64,000 nucleotides of DNA. Source: a virus. Shown here piece after piece: positions 1-7,581 of the stretch (position 1 is its first letter; every line of letters begins with the position of its first letter). The stretch lies in IMG/VR virus record IMGVR_UViG_3300017971_000278, positions 1 through 64,000 of that record. One strand, 5' to 3'. Position numbers and translations under genes: made by a program. A model generated the notes under the pieces. It was not told where the DNA came from. It was given only the letters and a program-made list of their open reading frames with translations, and ran no database searches.

Positions 1-3000
1 CTATATTATAAAATGCGCTATAAACAGAAACTTCATAGGTAACATTACCGTTATTTTGTATCGGCTGCGCGAAATGAATAGTTCCATTATTATAATCTAC
101 AGAGTATAAGCCATTAATATCTATACCTGGATCTATATTTTTAATTCTGTAACTAACTACATGGGTCACGGGAGTACTATCTAAATAAAAAGTGACTAAT
201 CCTGTAGAGCTTACATTCCATTCTCCATTAGAACCAGGTGTTCCTGTTGATGCTATAGGTGTAAGATCAAATTGACTGGCAGTTGTGGTTGCACTAGTTG
301 TACTTCTTACAGATGCAAAAGTTAAGTTGCCAGTTAGGAATTTATTATTTGTTGGGTCAACTTGTTCTAATTGGAAAGTATATAAATTAGAACCAGCACT
401 TGTAAATGTAATTGATTCACCTGTTATATTAACTATATTAGAAAATTCTGTTTCGCCATCTATAAAATTAACTTCTATTGGTTTTGTGTTAGAAGCGAAC
501 AAACTATCGTCTGGAATAACAGTACCTCTTACAATACTGTGATTGTCCCAATCGTGAGAATTAGCATTACCACTTACGAGTGTCATGCTACGATCATCTG
601 TTCCTGTGCCGCTAGAAAATGCTTTTATTCTTGGCAGCGTAAAAACAACACGTGGATCTAATACAATTTTTTGTGTATCAATTTTACCAGTAACGAGATT
701 TCTATCGAACTCCCAGAATGATTGATCTATAACCTTAAGGTCTCTTTTCTTACAAACAAGAACAGTTCTTCTGTCTGCTGCTGGAGCGATACCCAAATAC
801 ACAGTTCCAGAATCAGGATCAAAAGTATATCTAGATGCTACTTTATCCCAATTAGAATCTCTTAGTTCGGTATCTCCATCTTGGAAAGCAACCTTGGTAG
901 TGAATATACGATCCCCACCTGTAACAACCTCGTTGTCTGAGTCATACTCTACTATATCAAAAGCACCTATACCTTCAACAAATACAGGAGGATACATCCC
1001 TTCTTGTCCGTCGCCAAAGAAAGAACCATGGTATGTAGTCATGTCTTCATTTTTGTGATTTTCTTCAAGAACTAGAGGGATAAATCTATTGCTTATATTG
1101 TTAGTTGGTAAAGGTTTATTAAAGTTTTTAACTAGTTTCTTCTTATTTCTTAAAGAAGCAAAAAGTACACTTTGAGCAGTCTCTTCATATTTTGTAGCTT
1201 TTAGATGTTTTCTAGACTTAGAAAACCTACCAGGTTTTTCGTCCCCAACACCATAAAGAAACGAGCGCACATTGTAGTCTATAGGAACATTGGTTTTCTT
1301 TAAAGTACTGGTTCTAGTAGCACCTAATACTTTAGTAAAAATACGAGGATCAATTATCTTATCAGCAGCTCTATCTTCTCTTTCTCCAATACGTAAATCA
1401 TGCCTAGGATCTACTGGTTCTACATCTGGTTCATCTTTATATTTTTCAGTACCGGGTGGAATCTCCATTTCATAACTAGTAGTCTCTGCATCACTAAGAG
1501 AGTTAAGTGCAACTATACTAACACTTTCTTTTTCGCCGTCAGAAGGAGTAGATAAATTAAGTATATATCCTCTATCTGTTAGTCTAACAAAAGGATTGTC
1601 GCCATCTAAACAAACTTTAATTTTTGACCCACCAACAGGAACATACCCTCTTTGTACACCAGTATCATCTGAATATCCAAATTGTAATTCCATACCTTTT
1701 TTGTTTAAAAAATAAACCTTGCTGTCTGCATTAATAGTACTCCCGCTGTAAGAACCTGGATGATTAGCCGTATCAAATTTAGAACACCATTCTATTTGCT
1801 CACCATTAACAAAAACTCTAATCTTTTCTTCAAGATTAGGAATGTTGGCAAACGGAAGTTTATATCTTAAAGTACCTTCTGGAAGGCTATCAGATTTTCT
1901 TATTCTTTCGCCAGGAGCATCAACAGTAAACTCAATAAAATCTAAATCCATTGGAGTAGATTCACCTTTTACAGCATCTCCATATCTTGGCCTTGGGCAA
2001 CTAAAACTTCCAAAGAAAGGAAAGATAACATTAACTGATTTTCTAATAGGCTGTTCTGTAAGAGATACACTAAACTCTCCACCAGCTGGAGCAGAAGTAA
2101 TATCAGTCTTAGTGAGACGATCTTGTTTTATAACAACGTCCCCTTTAAAAGCTTTCTTGTCTCGTTTCATAGATATCTTATGTCTAAGTGTTTTTACAGC
2201 TTCTTCTGTCTCGACAGAATTTAGAGATATATTATTAAAATTAACTACTTCTGGAACTTCTATACCATCACGTCTTTGTGGTTGTATTGGTAGCCATAGA
2301 GAGCCATCATTATAAGAAATAAAATGTTCTAGATCAGCAAGAGAAGATTCCTCGGTTGGGTTTTCAGATGCCCAAATAGAAACCTTCCTAACTTCTTCTT
2401 CGGAAGTAAAGGGAGTAGAAACAATACTGCCTTCAAGTTGGAACTTACGACCGACAATACTAACATCGCGAAGACCAATGGCATATCGAAGTCTTGGGCC
2501 ATTGTTGGTTTCAATTGTATATGGAGTGTGTTGTTCAAAAACTATATGAATATATTGTGCTTTGCGCGGCAAGAAAGAATAAAAGCCTTGACCAGAAAAC
2601 TTAGATGTTGCTGGAGATAAAGAAAATTCATCATTGTCTTGTTCTGTTACATAATCTTTTATTGGAACCTCATCTTTAATAGAACTATACTCTTTACCAT
2701 TCTTAGATGTTTCAATAGTAGTAATTCTAATAGGGGTAGGTGTACCAAAATTAATTGGGTTAATATTAATATGATTAATAACAGACAATTCTTCAAGTGT
2801 AATAATTATATCTAATACAAGAGGTGTTGAAGACTCTCCACTTAGTACACGCTCATACTCATACCAAGTATTTGGTTCGTTATCACTAATAACTTCTATA
2901 TCTTCATGGCCAAAAACATTAATTTGATAATTACTTCCAGGTTCTCCGTTACTGTTTGCATTGATAGAAATAGTCTTAACTGGAGGGATATCTGGATCGC

Positions 3001-3541
3001 CATCTAACGGGAGTAAAACTACACCCTCATCATTACTAACAAAACATTCTGCTGTGTCAACCAGAGGAGATCCTACCTCTATACGGTCGTTTGTGTTGAA
3101 ACTATCACCAAAAAAATATCCTGCGCCAAGGGATGGGTCTGCATATAACAAATAATCTCCAAGTTTATTAGATACTCTTTTGCTAACTAATAAAGCTTGG
3201 TCGTACTCAGAGATAATAGAATTAAAAGAAGACGATATTATTTTATCCAGTGCATTGATTTCAGAAAACACAGCCTGTGTGTCTTTCAGAATTGACGATG
3301 TAAAGATATTATAAAACGATGGGTCGGCAGCAGCACCAGCATAAATCTCCATTACCGCACTAACAATAGACCTGTCTAATGATTCATAGAATAGATTTAA
3401 AGCCTCATGAAATGAGAATACAATATCAGACTCTAGCACCATTTTACCCGAACTATATAAATCATTTACAGATTCTAATAGTACTTTTAATCGTGCTAGC
3501 GCGATATCACTTGGGGGAGCTGTAAGATGCTTGTTAGTCAT
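1..3541 (-). CDS. Large discoidin-containing virion/appendage protein, 3' end outside window
   Basis: This frame is open without a stop from an ATG at 3541 to the left edge, giving at least 1,180 residues; the C-terminus is missing. The ATG sits about 6 bases after AGGAAG, just past the stop of the upstream gene. The first ~150 residues look helical. Next comes a region resembling an F5/8 type C (discoidin) domain, with a Thr-Trp-Tyr entry, a Leu-Asp-Ile strand and a later Ser-Lys-Asn-Gly-Lys-Glu-Tyr turn. The remainder is beta-rich with many Asp-Gly turns. The upstream neighbour at 3550 has the same order (helical N-terminus, then discoidin-like), so the two may be tandem paralogues. Discoidin folds usually bind glycans or lipids, so a baseplate-distal or fibre-like role is inferred. 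The exact function is unknown. Confidence 0.85.
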   Translation of the reverse strand, partial: MTNKHLTAPPSDIALARLKVLLESVNDLYSSGKMVLESDIVFSFHEALNLFYESLDRSIVSAVMEIYAGAAADPSFYNIFTSSILKDTQAVFSEINALDKIISSSFNSIISEYDQALLVSKRVSNKLGDYLLYADPSLGAGYFFGDSFNTNDRIEVGSPLVDTAECFVSNDEGVVLLPLDGDPDIPPVKTISINANSNGEPGSNYQINVFGHEDIEVISDNEPNTWYEYERVLSGESSTPLVLDIIITLEELSVINHININPINFGTPTPIRITTIETSKNGKEYSSIKDEVPIKDYVTEQDNDEFSLSPATSKFSGQGFYSFLPRKAQYIHIVFEQHTPYTIETNNGPRLRYAIGLRDVSIVGRKFQLEGSIVSTPFTSEEEVRKVSIWASENPTEESSLADLEHFISYNDGSLWLPIQPQRRDGIEVPEVVNFNNISLNSVETEEAVKTLRHKISMKRDKKAFKGDVVIKQDRLTKTDITSAPAGGEFSVSLTEQPIRKSVNVIFPFFGSFSCPRPRYGDAVKGESTPMDLDFIEFTVDAPGERIRKSDSLPEGTLRYKLPFANIPNLEEKIRVFVNGEQIEWCSKFDTANHPGSYSGSTINADSKVYFLNKKGMELQFGYSDDTGVQRGYVPVGGSKIKVCLDGDNPFVRLTDRGYILNLSTPSDGEKESVSIVALNSLSDAETTSYEMEIPPGTEKYKDEPDVEPVDPRHDLRIGEREDRAADKIIDPRIFTKVLGATRTSTLKKTNVPIDYNVRSFLYGVGDEKPGRFSKSRKHLKATKYEETAQSVLFASLRNKKKLVKNFNKPLPTNNISNRFIPLVLEENHKNEDMTTYHGSFFGDGQEGMYPPVFVEGIGAFDIVEYDSDNEVVTGGDRIFTTKVAFQDGDTELRDSNWDKVASRYTFDPDSGTVYLGIAPAADRRTVLVCKKRDLKVIDQSFWEFDRNLVTGKIDTQKIVLDPRVVFTLPRIKAFSSGTGTDDRSMTLVSGNANSHDWDNHSIVRGTVIPDDSLFASNTKPIEVNFIDGETEFSNIVNITGESITFTSAGSNLYTFQLEQVDPTNNKFLTGNLTFASVRSTTSATTTASQFDLTPIASTGTPGSNGEWNVSSTGLVTFYLDSTPVTHVVSYRIKNIDPGIDINGLYSVDYNNGTIHFAQPIQNNGNVTYEVSVYSAFYNI

Positions 3542-3549
3542 ATTGCTTC

Positions 3550-5538
3550 CTAATCATAACTGGTTGCCAATACTGCATATTCATACAATTCAGATGATGA
3601 TGACTGAGAGGCTTTGTTTCTGCGCAAAGTAATTTGCAAATATATATCAGATTCTATTGTAACATCTGGGTCTTTGCGCTGGAAATGCACTCGACCATCT
3701 TTATTGAGAAAAGCTGTTTTATCTTTATCTAACCACAATGTTTCTTCTTCGTTTGTGCCTGCTATATTAATATTATAATCACTTGTTCGTGGCGTATAAG
3801 CCACCATATAAACATCATTTAATGCAATGTTTTTAATCTTGATCCACATTTTTGGTGGTGTTAATGTGTATCCAGAAAAACTAGTACCATCAGAAAAAGC
3901 TATCTTCCAATCAAAAGTTACGTTAACACCAGATAACTCAGCAAAAGCATATTCCCAATCTGTACCGACAGTTAAAGCTTCTCCGTTTTTATATACAATT
4001 ATAGGATCGTCTTGGCCAGCAACCCAATCACTTGGAATATAAGGACAAAAACGTAACATAGCAACATCGTTAATAATAGTATCAGTTTCTCGTTTGGTAA
4101 AAATAAGTCTTTCGTTTATTTGAGTAGATTCACCAATCTTTAGAATAGGAAATCTAGTCTCTTTGTATTTAGGAGATTTGTCTATTTTGATTATTTCGTA
4201 TTCTATTGTATTTCTATCTATGTCAGTACTAGAAGATTCATCTGTTCTAATAGCAACCACACCAGGATTAACTACACTAAGCGGTTTTGATACAAAAATA
4301 CCAGTGTCTTGATATATACTATTACCGAACCAAACATTATCAAGCGTGAAAGTATACCTAAAAGCATTGATTTGTTTTGGTACTTTAACAGGAACATTGC
4401 AAAGATCGGCTAATTTCTTAGAAGCAAGTGCATCTCTTGATATAGGAGCTAAAGAATCTTTTCTTCTGAGACGATGAAATTTATTTTCGGCGAGAAAAGC
4501 CTCGTGAACATCTGATTCTTTTTGAATAACATAATCAGATTTATGGTATGTATAAACGGCAAATGTAACCTTGACGGTTTGTACAAAGCTCTGCGTAAAA
4601 TCGATTCTTGTTTTACCATTAACTTCATTAGACGAAGTGTCTAAGCTAATTCTGTTTCCATCTGGTGCAATCCCCTCTATGTCTTCAACAAAGAAAGGTT
4701 CTTGTGTTCCTCCTTCAATAATAATATAACTAACATCTTGTCCACTACCAAGGTCAAACTCCATGACTGTGGTAACTTTAGGAACTATAGAAGCAAGGTA
4801 TACGTTTCTAGACCAAAAAGTTCCGCGTTCACCATCAATAATATTACTAAGCTCATTGTCAATATCAACACTAATTTCTGTATTGTGAGAATTATTATCA
4901 CTGCTTAAAACAACACCAACCGGATACACGACAGGATCGTTATTAACATCAAGTATTAGTTTTTCGCCGCGCTCAGAAACAATAGCAGAGGGAAGTTCAA
5001 CTTCAGTTTGTTTTTTATATGTACGATTATCATAATATAAAGAGTCAGATCCAAATTCAGTTCTAGGAACTTGCAACAAAGAAGAAGAGGTAAAAGAATT
5101 AACTAATACCTGACTAAACTCATTTGCTTGGTTAGCTAACCATTCAAGTCTAAGGATATTATTCTCTTGTTCTTTTAGCCCTCTTTCAAGATCAGCTATC
5201 ATGTTTTTTACAAGAAGTTCATTATGTTCGTCTAGCTTATTACCTATCTCGTCAACTTGAAGGAAAGCAGCCTCTACGTCATTCTTGTAAGATTGCATCA
5301 TTACATTGTGAGCATCAGAAGAACAAAGATTCCACACTAAAGCCCTTATCTGCTCAAACGAAGGTTTTGGGGCAGAATCATTTACAATAACAGAAAGCTC
5401 TTGTAGTTTCTCTCTATACTCTTCAGCATTACGAACAGTACCTTTTGCTTGTAAGTCTTGTAGCAGGTCAGCAATTTGTCTAGCCTGCACAGCAGGCATA
5501 ACTCTTAATATGCTACTTAAGTATTTGCTTGTCCCCAT
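3550..5538 (-). CDS. Discoidin-like virion/appendage protein
   Basis: About 662 residues. I chose the ATG at 5538 (Met-Gly-Thr-Ser-Lys-Tyr) because AGAGGTG lies six bases upstream; a GTG at 5556 is the longer alternative. The N-terminal ~170 residues are helical and charged, consistent with a coiled coil or oligomerisation region. Residues roughly 210-340 resemble an F5/8 type C domain: an Ile-Ile-Asp-Gly-Glu entry, a Thr-Phe-Trp, then a Met-Glu-Phe-Asp-Leu-Gly strand. The C-terminal half is beta-rich and fibre-like. The gene overlaps the preceding one by 26 bases, so translation is probably coupled. A tail appendage or baseplate-periphery role fits the position after the fibres. No enzymatic motif was seen. 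Confidence 0.8.
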   Translation of the reverse strand: MGTSKYLSSILRVMPAVQARQIADLLQDLQAKGTVRNAEEYREKLQELSVIVNDSAPKPSFEQIRALVWNLCSSDAHNVMMQSYKNDVEAAFLQVDEIGNKLDEHNELLVKNMIADLERGLKEQENNILRLEWLANQANEFSQVLVNSFTSSSLLQVPRTEFGSDSLYYDNRTYKKQTEVELPSAIVSERGEKLILDVNNDPVVYPVGVVLSSDNNSHNTEISVDIDNELSNIIDGERGTFWSRNVYLASIVPKVTTVMEFDLGSGQDVSYIIIEGGTQEPFFVEDIEGIAPDGNRISLDTSSNEVNGKTRIDFTQSFVQTVKVTFAVYTYHKSDYVIQKESDVHEAFLAENKFHRLRRKDSLAPISRDALASKKLADLCNVPVKVPKQINAFRYTFTLDNVWFGNSIYQDTGIFVSKPLSVVNPGVVAIRTDESSSTDIDRNTIEYEIIKIDKSPKYKETRFPILKIGESTQINERLIFTKRETDTIINDVAMLRFCPYIPSDWVAGQDDPIIVYKNGEALTVGTDWEYAFAELSGVNVTFDWKIAFSDGTSFSGYTLTPPKMWIKIKNIALNDVYMVAYTPRTSDYNINIAGTNEEETLWLDKDKTAFLNKDGRVHFQRKDPDVTIESDIYLQITLRRNKASQSSSSELYEYAVLATSYD

Positions 5539-5980
5539 TGAATGCACCTCTTTCACAAAATGTTATACCAGTCTCTCCATTGGCCAGTATATACAACGTG
5601 ATCCAGAGACCAACATGTTCGCTTTTAATAGGCATGGTATCTTTTGTGGATTGATTAGTAAGTTCTATTGATATGATTCCAGTAGAATTAGTAATGATAA
5701 TATTCTTACCAAGGTGTTTGGTATTTACTTTTGCCTGGATAACTCTAGCAGACCTAAAAGATTGTTGTGGGCCAACAGACAATGATGCCATGTATCGATC
5801 ATACTGATGCCATTCTGTATCAGGAATAGACATAACGCCGCATAGAGTTCTTTGAGAAATCTGTACAGAAATAATATCGTCAAGTCTACCTTTGCTCCAA
5901 GATGCTTTCTTTTCTTCTATGTCTAAATCAGAGCCTCGTTCGGTAGTACGATCTTTAAAGAATTTTACCCAAGCTCCCAT
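5513..5980 (-). CDS. Unknown small virion-region protein
   Basis: 155 residues beginning Met-Gly-Ala-Trp-Val-Lys, ATG at 5980 with a modest AAGG-type ribosome site. The first ~45 residues are charged. The rest is predicted beta-rich, with alternating hydrophobic residues around Ile-Ile-Ile-Thr-Asn and Leu-Trp-Ile-Thr-Leu. I do not recognise the family. It sits between a 109-residue beta protein and the discoidin-like gene, overlapping the latter by 26 bases, which suggests a small partner of the appendage proteins. No signal peptide, membrane segment or catalytic motif is visible. Confidence 0.7.
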   Translation of the reverse strand: MGAWVKFFKDRTTERGSDLDIEEKKASWSKGRLDDIISVQISQRTLCGVMSIPDTEWHQYDRYMASLSVGPQQSFRSARVIQAKVNTKHLGKNIIITNSTGIISIELTNQSTKDTMPIKSEHVGLWITLYILANGETGITFCERGAFNGDKQILK

Positions 5981-5988
5981 GTAACGCC

Positions 5989-6318
5989 TTATACGGTTCC
6001 ACCAACAATAGGAAGGTCACTCATATTACACCTATAGGTAGTTCCAGCATTGCCGCCAGTCCACTCTACAAATGTGTAATTACCACTGACTGTTTCAATT
6101 GTGTCAGCATCTGTATATATCTCAATACTGGCAACAGTTCTATCTGTTCCATGATGAACTTGTGTAGATAACCTACGATAAAATGTTTTTGCATTAACAC
6201 CAGAGGTTAATTGGTTAGTTGTTGGCTCCATAAAAATAGTGTCAACACGTATAATAACGTTGGATGCATTTTTATAAACACGGGTTACATCAGATTCTTC
6301 TACAACAAATACTGACAT
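5989..6318 (-). CDS. Unknown small beta-rich virion-region protein
   Basis: 109 residues, ATG at 6318 preceded by AAGGAGTG at good spacing. The sequence alternates hydrophobic and polar residues throughout (Ser-Val-Phe-Val-Val, Thr-Val-Ala-Ser-Ile-Glu-Ile-Tyr), as expected for an all-beta fold. I recognise no family. Its place in the distal appendage cluster and its tight spacing to both neighbours suggest a minor tail or fibre-associated component. Confidence 0.7.
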   Translation of the reverse strand: MSVFVVEESDVTRVYKNASNVIIRVDTIFMEPTTNQLTSGVNAKTFYRRLSTQVHHGTDRTVASIEIYTDADTIETVSGNYTFVEWTGGNAGTTYRCNMSDLPIVGGTV

Positions 6319-6329
6319 AAAATCACTCC

Positions 6330-6827
6330 TTATTCAGTGACGAGATCGCCCAAAGCTTCAATTTGCTGGGCTGTAATATCATTAGGCAGATCATCAACTT
6401 TAATCAGATGTACCTCTACCTCAATTGATTCTTTCATAAAGTTTTGAAATTCATTATCTTTATCTTCGCGGGCTTTAATAGCAGCAGCATACACTGGCTC
6501 TTCACGCAGCTCATTAAGTGCTTTAATAAATTCAGCGTTCCTCTCAACAACTTTAAACTGATTGTTTGATGTAATCGGATTGCCATCTTCATCTTTATCT
6601 GCATATTCTTTACACAATTCAACTCTTTCTTCTTCAAATTTTCTGAGATCATCTGACATAGAACTAGCCATATGTGCTTGTTGTGCTTTCTGAATAGCAT
6701 CTTTTTCCACTTCAAGAATACGTTTGTTTTTTGCAATACCATACGCACCCTTGGCACTAGTTTTTACATTTGCCAAAGAATTTAAAGTCGCCCACATTTG
6801 AATTGAATTTTCTCGTGTTAATTCCAT
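6330..6827 (-). CDS. Helical virion-region protein (DUF1617-like character)
   Basis: 165 residues, ATG at 6827 with a strong site (AGGAG, then seven bases). The protein is almost entirely helical and highly charged: residues ~30-75 and ~90-130 are rich in Glu, Lys and Ala with heptad-like spacing. It ends in an acidic region. The size and layout recall small helical phage proteins of the DUF1617 type found near tail genes, but this is resemblance by character only. It is the first gene after one of the longest gaps in the window, which carries a possible promoter, so it may head a distal transcript covering the discoidin genes. Function unknown. Confidence 0.75.
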   Translation of the reverse strand: MELTRENSIQMWATLNSLANVKTSAKGAYGIAKNKRILEVEKDAIQKAQQAHMASSMSDDLRKFEEERVELCKEYADKDEDGNPITSNNQFKVVERNAEFIKALNELREEPVYAAAIKAREDKDNEFQNFMKESIEVEVHLIKVDDLPNDITAQQIEALGDLVTE

Positions 6828-6940
6828 TAGTTAACTCCTGTTGTTTGTTTAAAGGGTTATATTCACATCACCAAATATTGCACATTACAGACAAAAGTGC
6901 AAGTAAATATTAACCTTATTATATTTTAGCACAACTGGGG
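6828..6940 (-). promoter_or_regulatory. Intergenic spacer with possible promoter and inverted repeat
   Basis: This is one of the few real gaps. On the minus strand a perfect TATAAT lies at 6923-6918, but the region 17 bases upstream (GACTAG) is a poor -35. Nearer the gene, TTGCAC (6902-6897) and GTGCAA (6883-6878) form a perfect 6-bp inverted repeat separated by 13 bases. TTGCAC and AATATT (6879-6874) have 17-base spacing, but each match is weak. The repeat could be an operator or a small hairpin. No T-run follows, so it is not a terminator. A phage-specific promoter is possible but unproven. Confidence 0.3.
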
Positions 6941-7024
6941 CTAGTCGGGTTTGGTTGGAAAAACCTCATATGCAGGAGAAGGAGTCGTGCCAGGAGACCT
7001 TTTATTTTTATTACTAACAGCCAT
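6941..7024 (-). CDS. Candidate 27-residue coupled ORF
   Basis: A 27-codon ORF begins at an ATG that shares one base with the upstream TAA stop (TAATG), the same coupling seen at several junctions in this operon (16224, 17174, 18811, 21341). The peptide starts Met-Ala-Val-Ser-Asn-Lys-Asn-Lys and is rich in Pro, Thr and Ser, ending at TAG at 6941. The ribosome site is weak. It could be a real small protein, a chance ORF, or a relic extension of the upstream gene. There is no functional clue. Confidence 0.3.
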   Translation of the reverse strand: MAVSNKNKRSPGTTPSPAYEVFPTKPD

Positions 7025-7548
7025 TATGATGTCGCCGAATATGCAAAAACTATTGCAAATGCTCTGTCACCGGCACTACCTGGAGATGCTGGTATCTTTA
7101 CATCTATTTGTACATGGGCTTCGCCACCGACAGGTATCTGTCCATCAACAGATGGAACACTACCAACGACAATAGAGTCTTTATCTAACGGTATTTGTGA
7201 ATCAACATCACCAAGACCATTTTTAAAATAACTCCAACCGGCAGCAAACTTATTACCTGTTGTCCAAGGGCTATCTGGTGTCATACTCATTTCTACACCA
7301 GCAGATCCTGTATCTCCCCATCCCATAATAGTAGTATAATCATTGTCCTCGTCAACACCAGGATAACTACTGCCAACATATCTAGTTAGGTACACCGTAC
7401 ATGATGTTATAGGATTAACTTCCGCATCATGAGATATAAATATATCTTGGTGGCCAACATAATTACTTGGTGTTACGTCTCCCAGATCAGTTGTGTCTGA
7501 AAGTGAATATCCACCTGATGTCCCTGAAAGTGTTAAATTTATTGTCAT
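7024..7548 (-). CDS. Unknown beta-rich virion protein
   Basis: 174 residues, ATG at 7548 after TAGGAG. The sequence is poor in Lys and Arg and rich in Ser, Thr, Gly and Asp, with alternating hydrophobics, typical of a beta-sandwich appendage protein. Near residue 75 it has a Met-Gly-Trp-Gly-Asp stretch. The last ~30 residues form clear beta strands (Val-Gln-Ile-Asp-Val-Lys-Ile, then Phe-Ala-Ile-Val-Phe-Ala-Tyr). It lies just after three large fibre-like genes, so a fibre tip or small tail decoration is plausible. No family recognised. Confidence 0.75.
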   Translation of the reverse strand: MTINLTLSGTSGGYSLSDTTDLGDVTPSNYVGHQDIFISHDAEVNPITSCTVYLTRYVGSSYPGVDEDNDYTTIMGWGDTGSAGVEMSMTPDSPWTTGNKFAAGWSYFKNGLGDVDSQIPLDKDSIVVGSVPSVDGQIPVGGEAHVQIDVKIPASPGSAGDRAFAIVFAYSATS

Positions 7549-7581
7549 TATTTTATCTCCTATAAAATATTTTTACAAATA

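Noticed and set aside
6949-6967. GGTTT...AAACC hairpin as terminator
   Set aside because: Only five stem pairs with an eight-base loop and no T-run on either strand.
6951-7175. Plus-strand ORF of 74 codons near the gap
   Set aside because: Mostly antisense to the 174-residue gene and without a convincing start signal.
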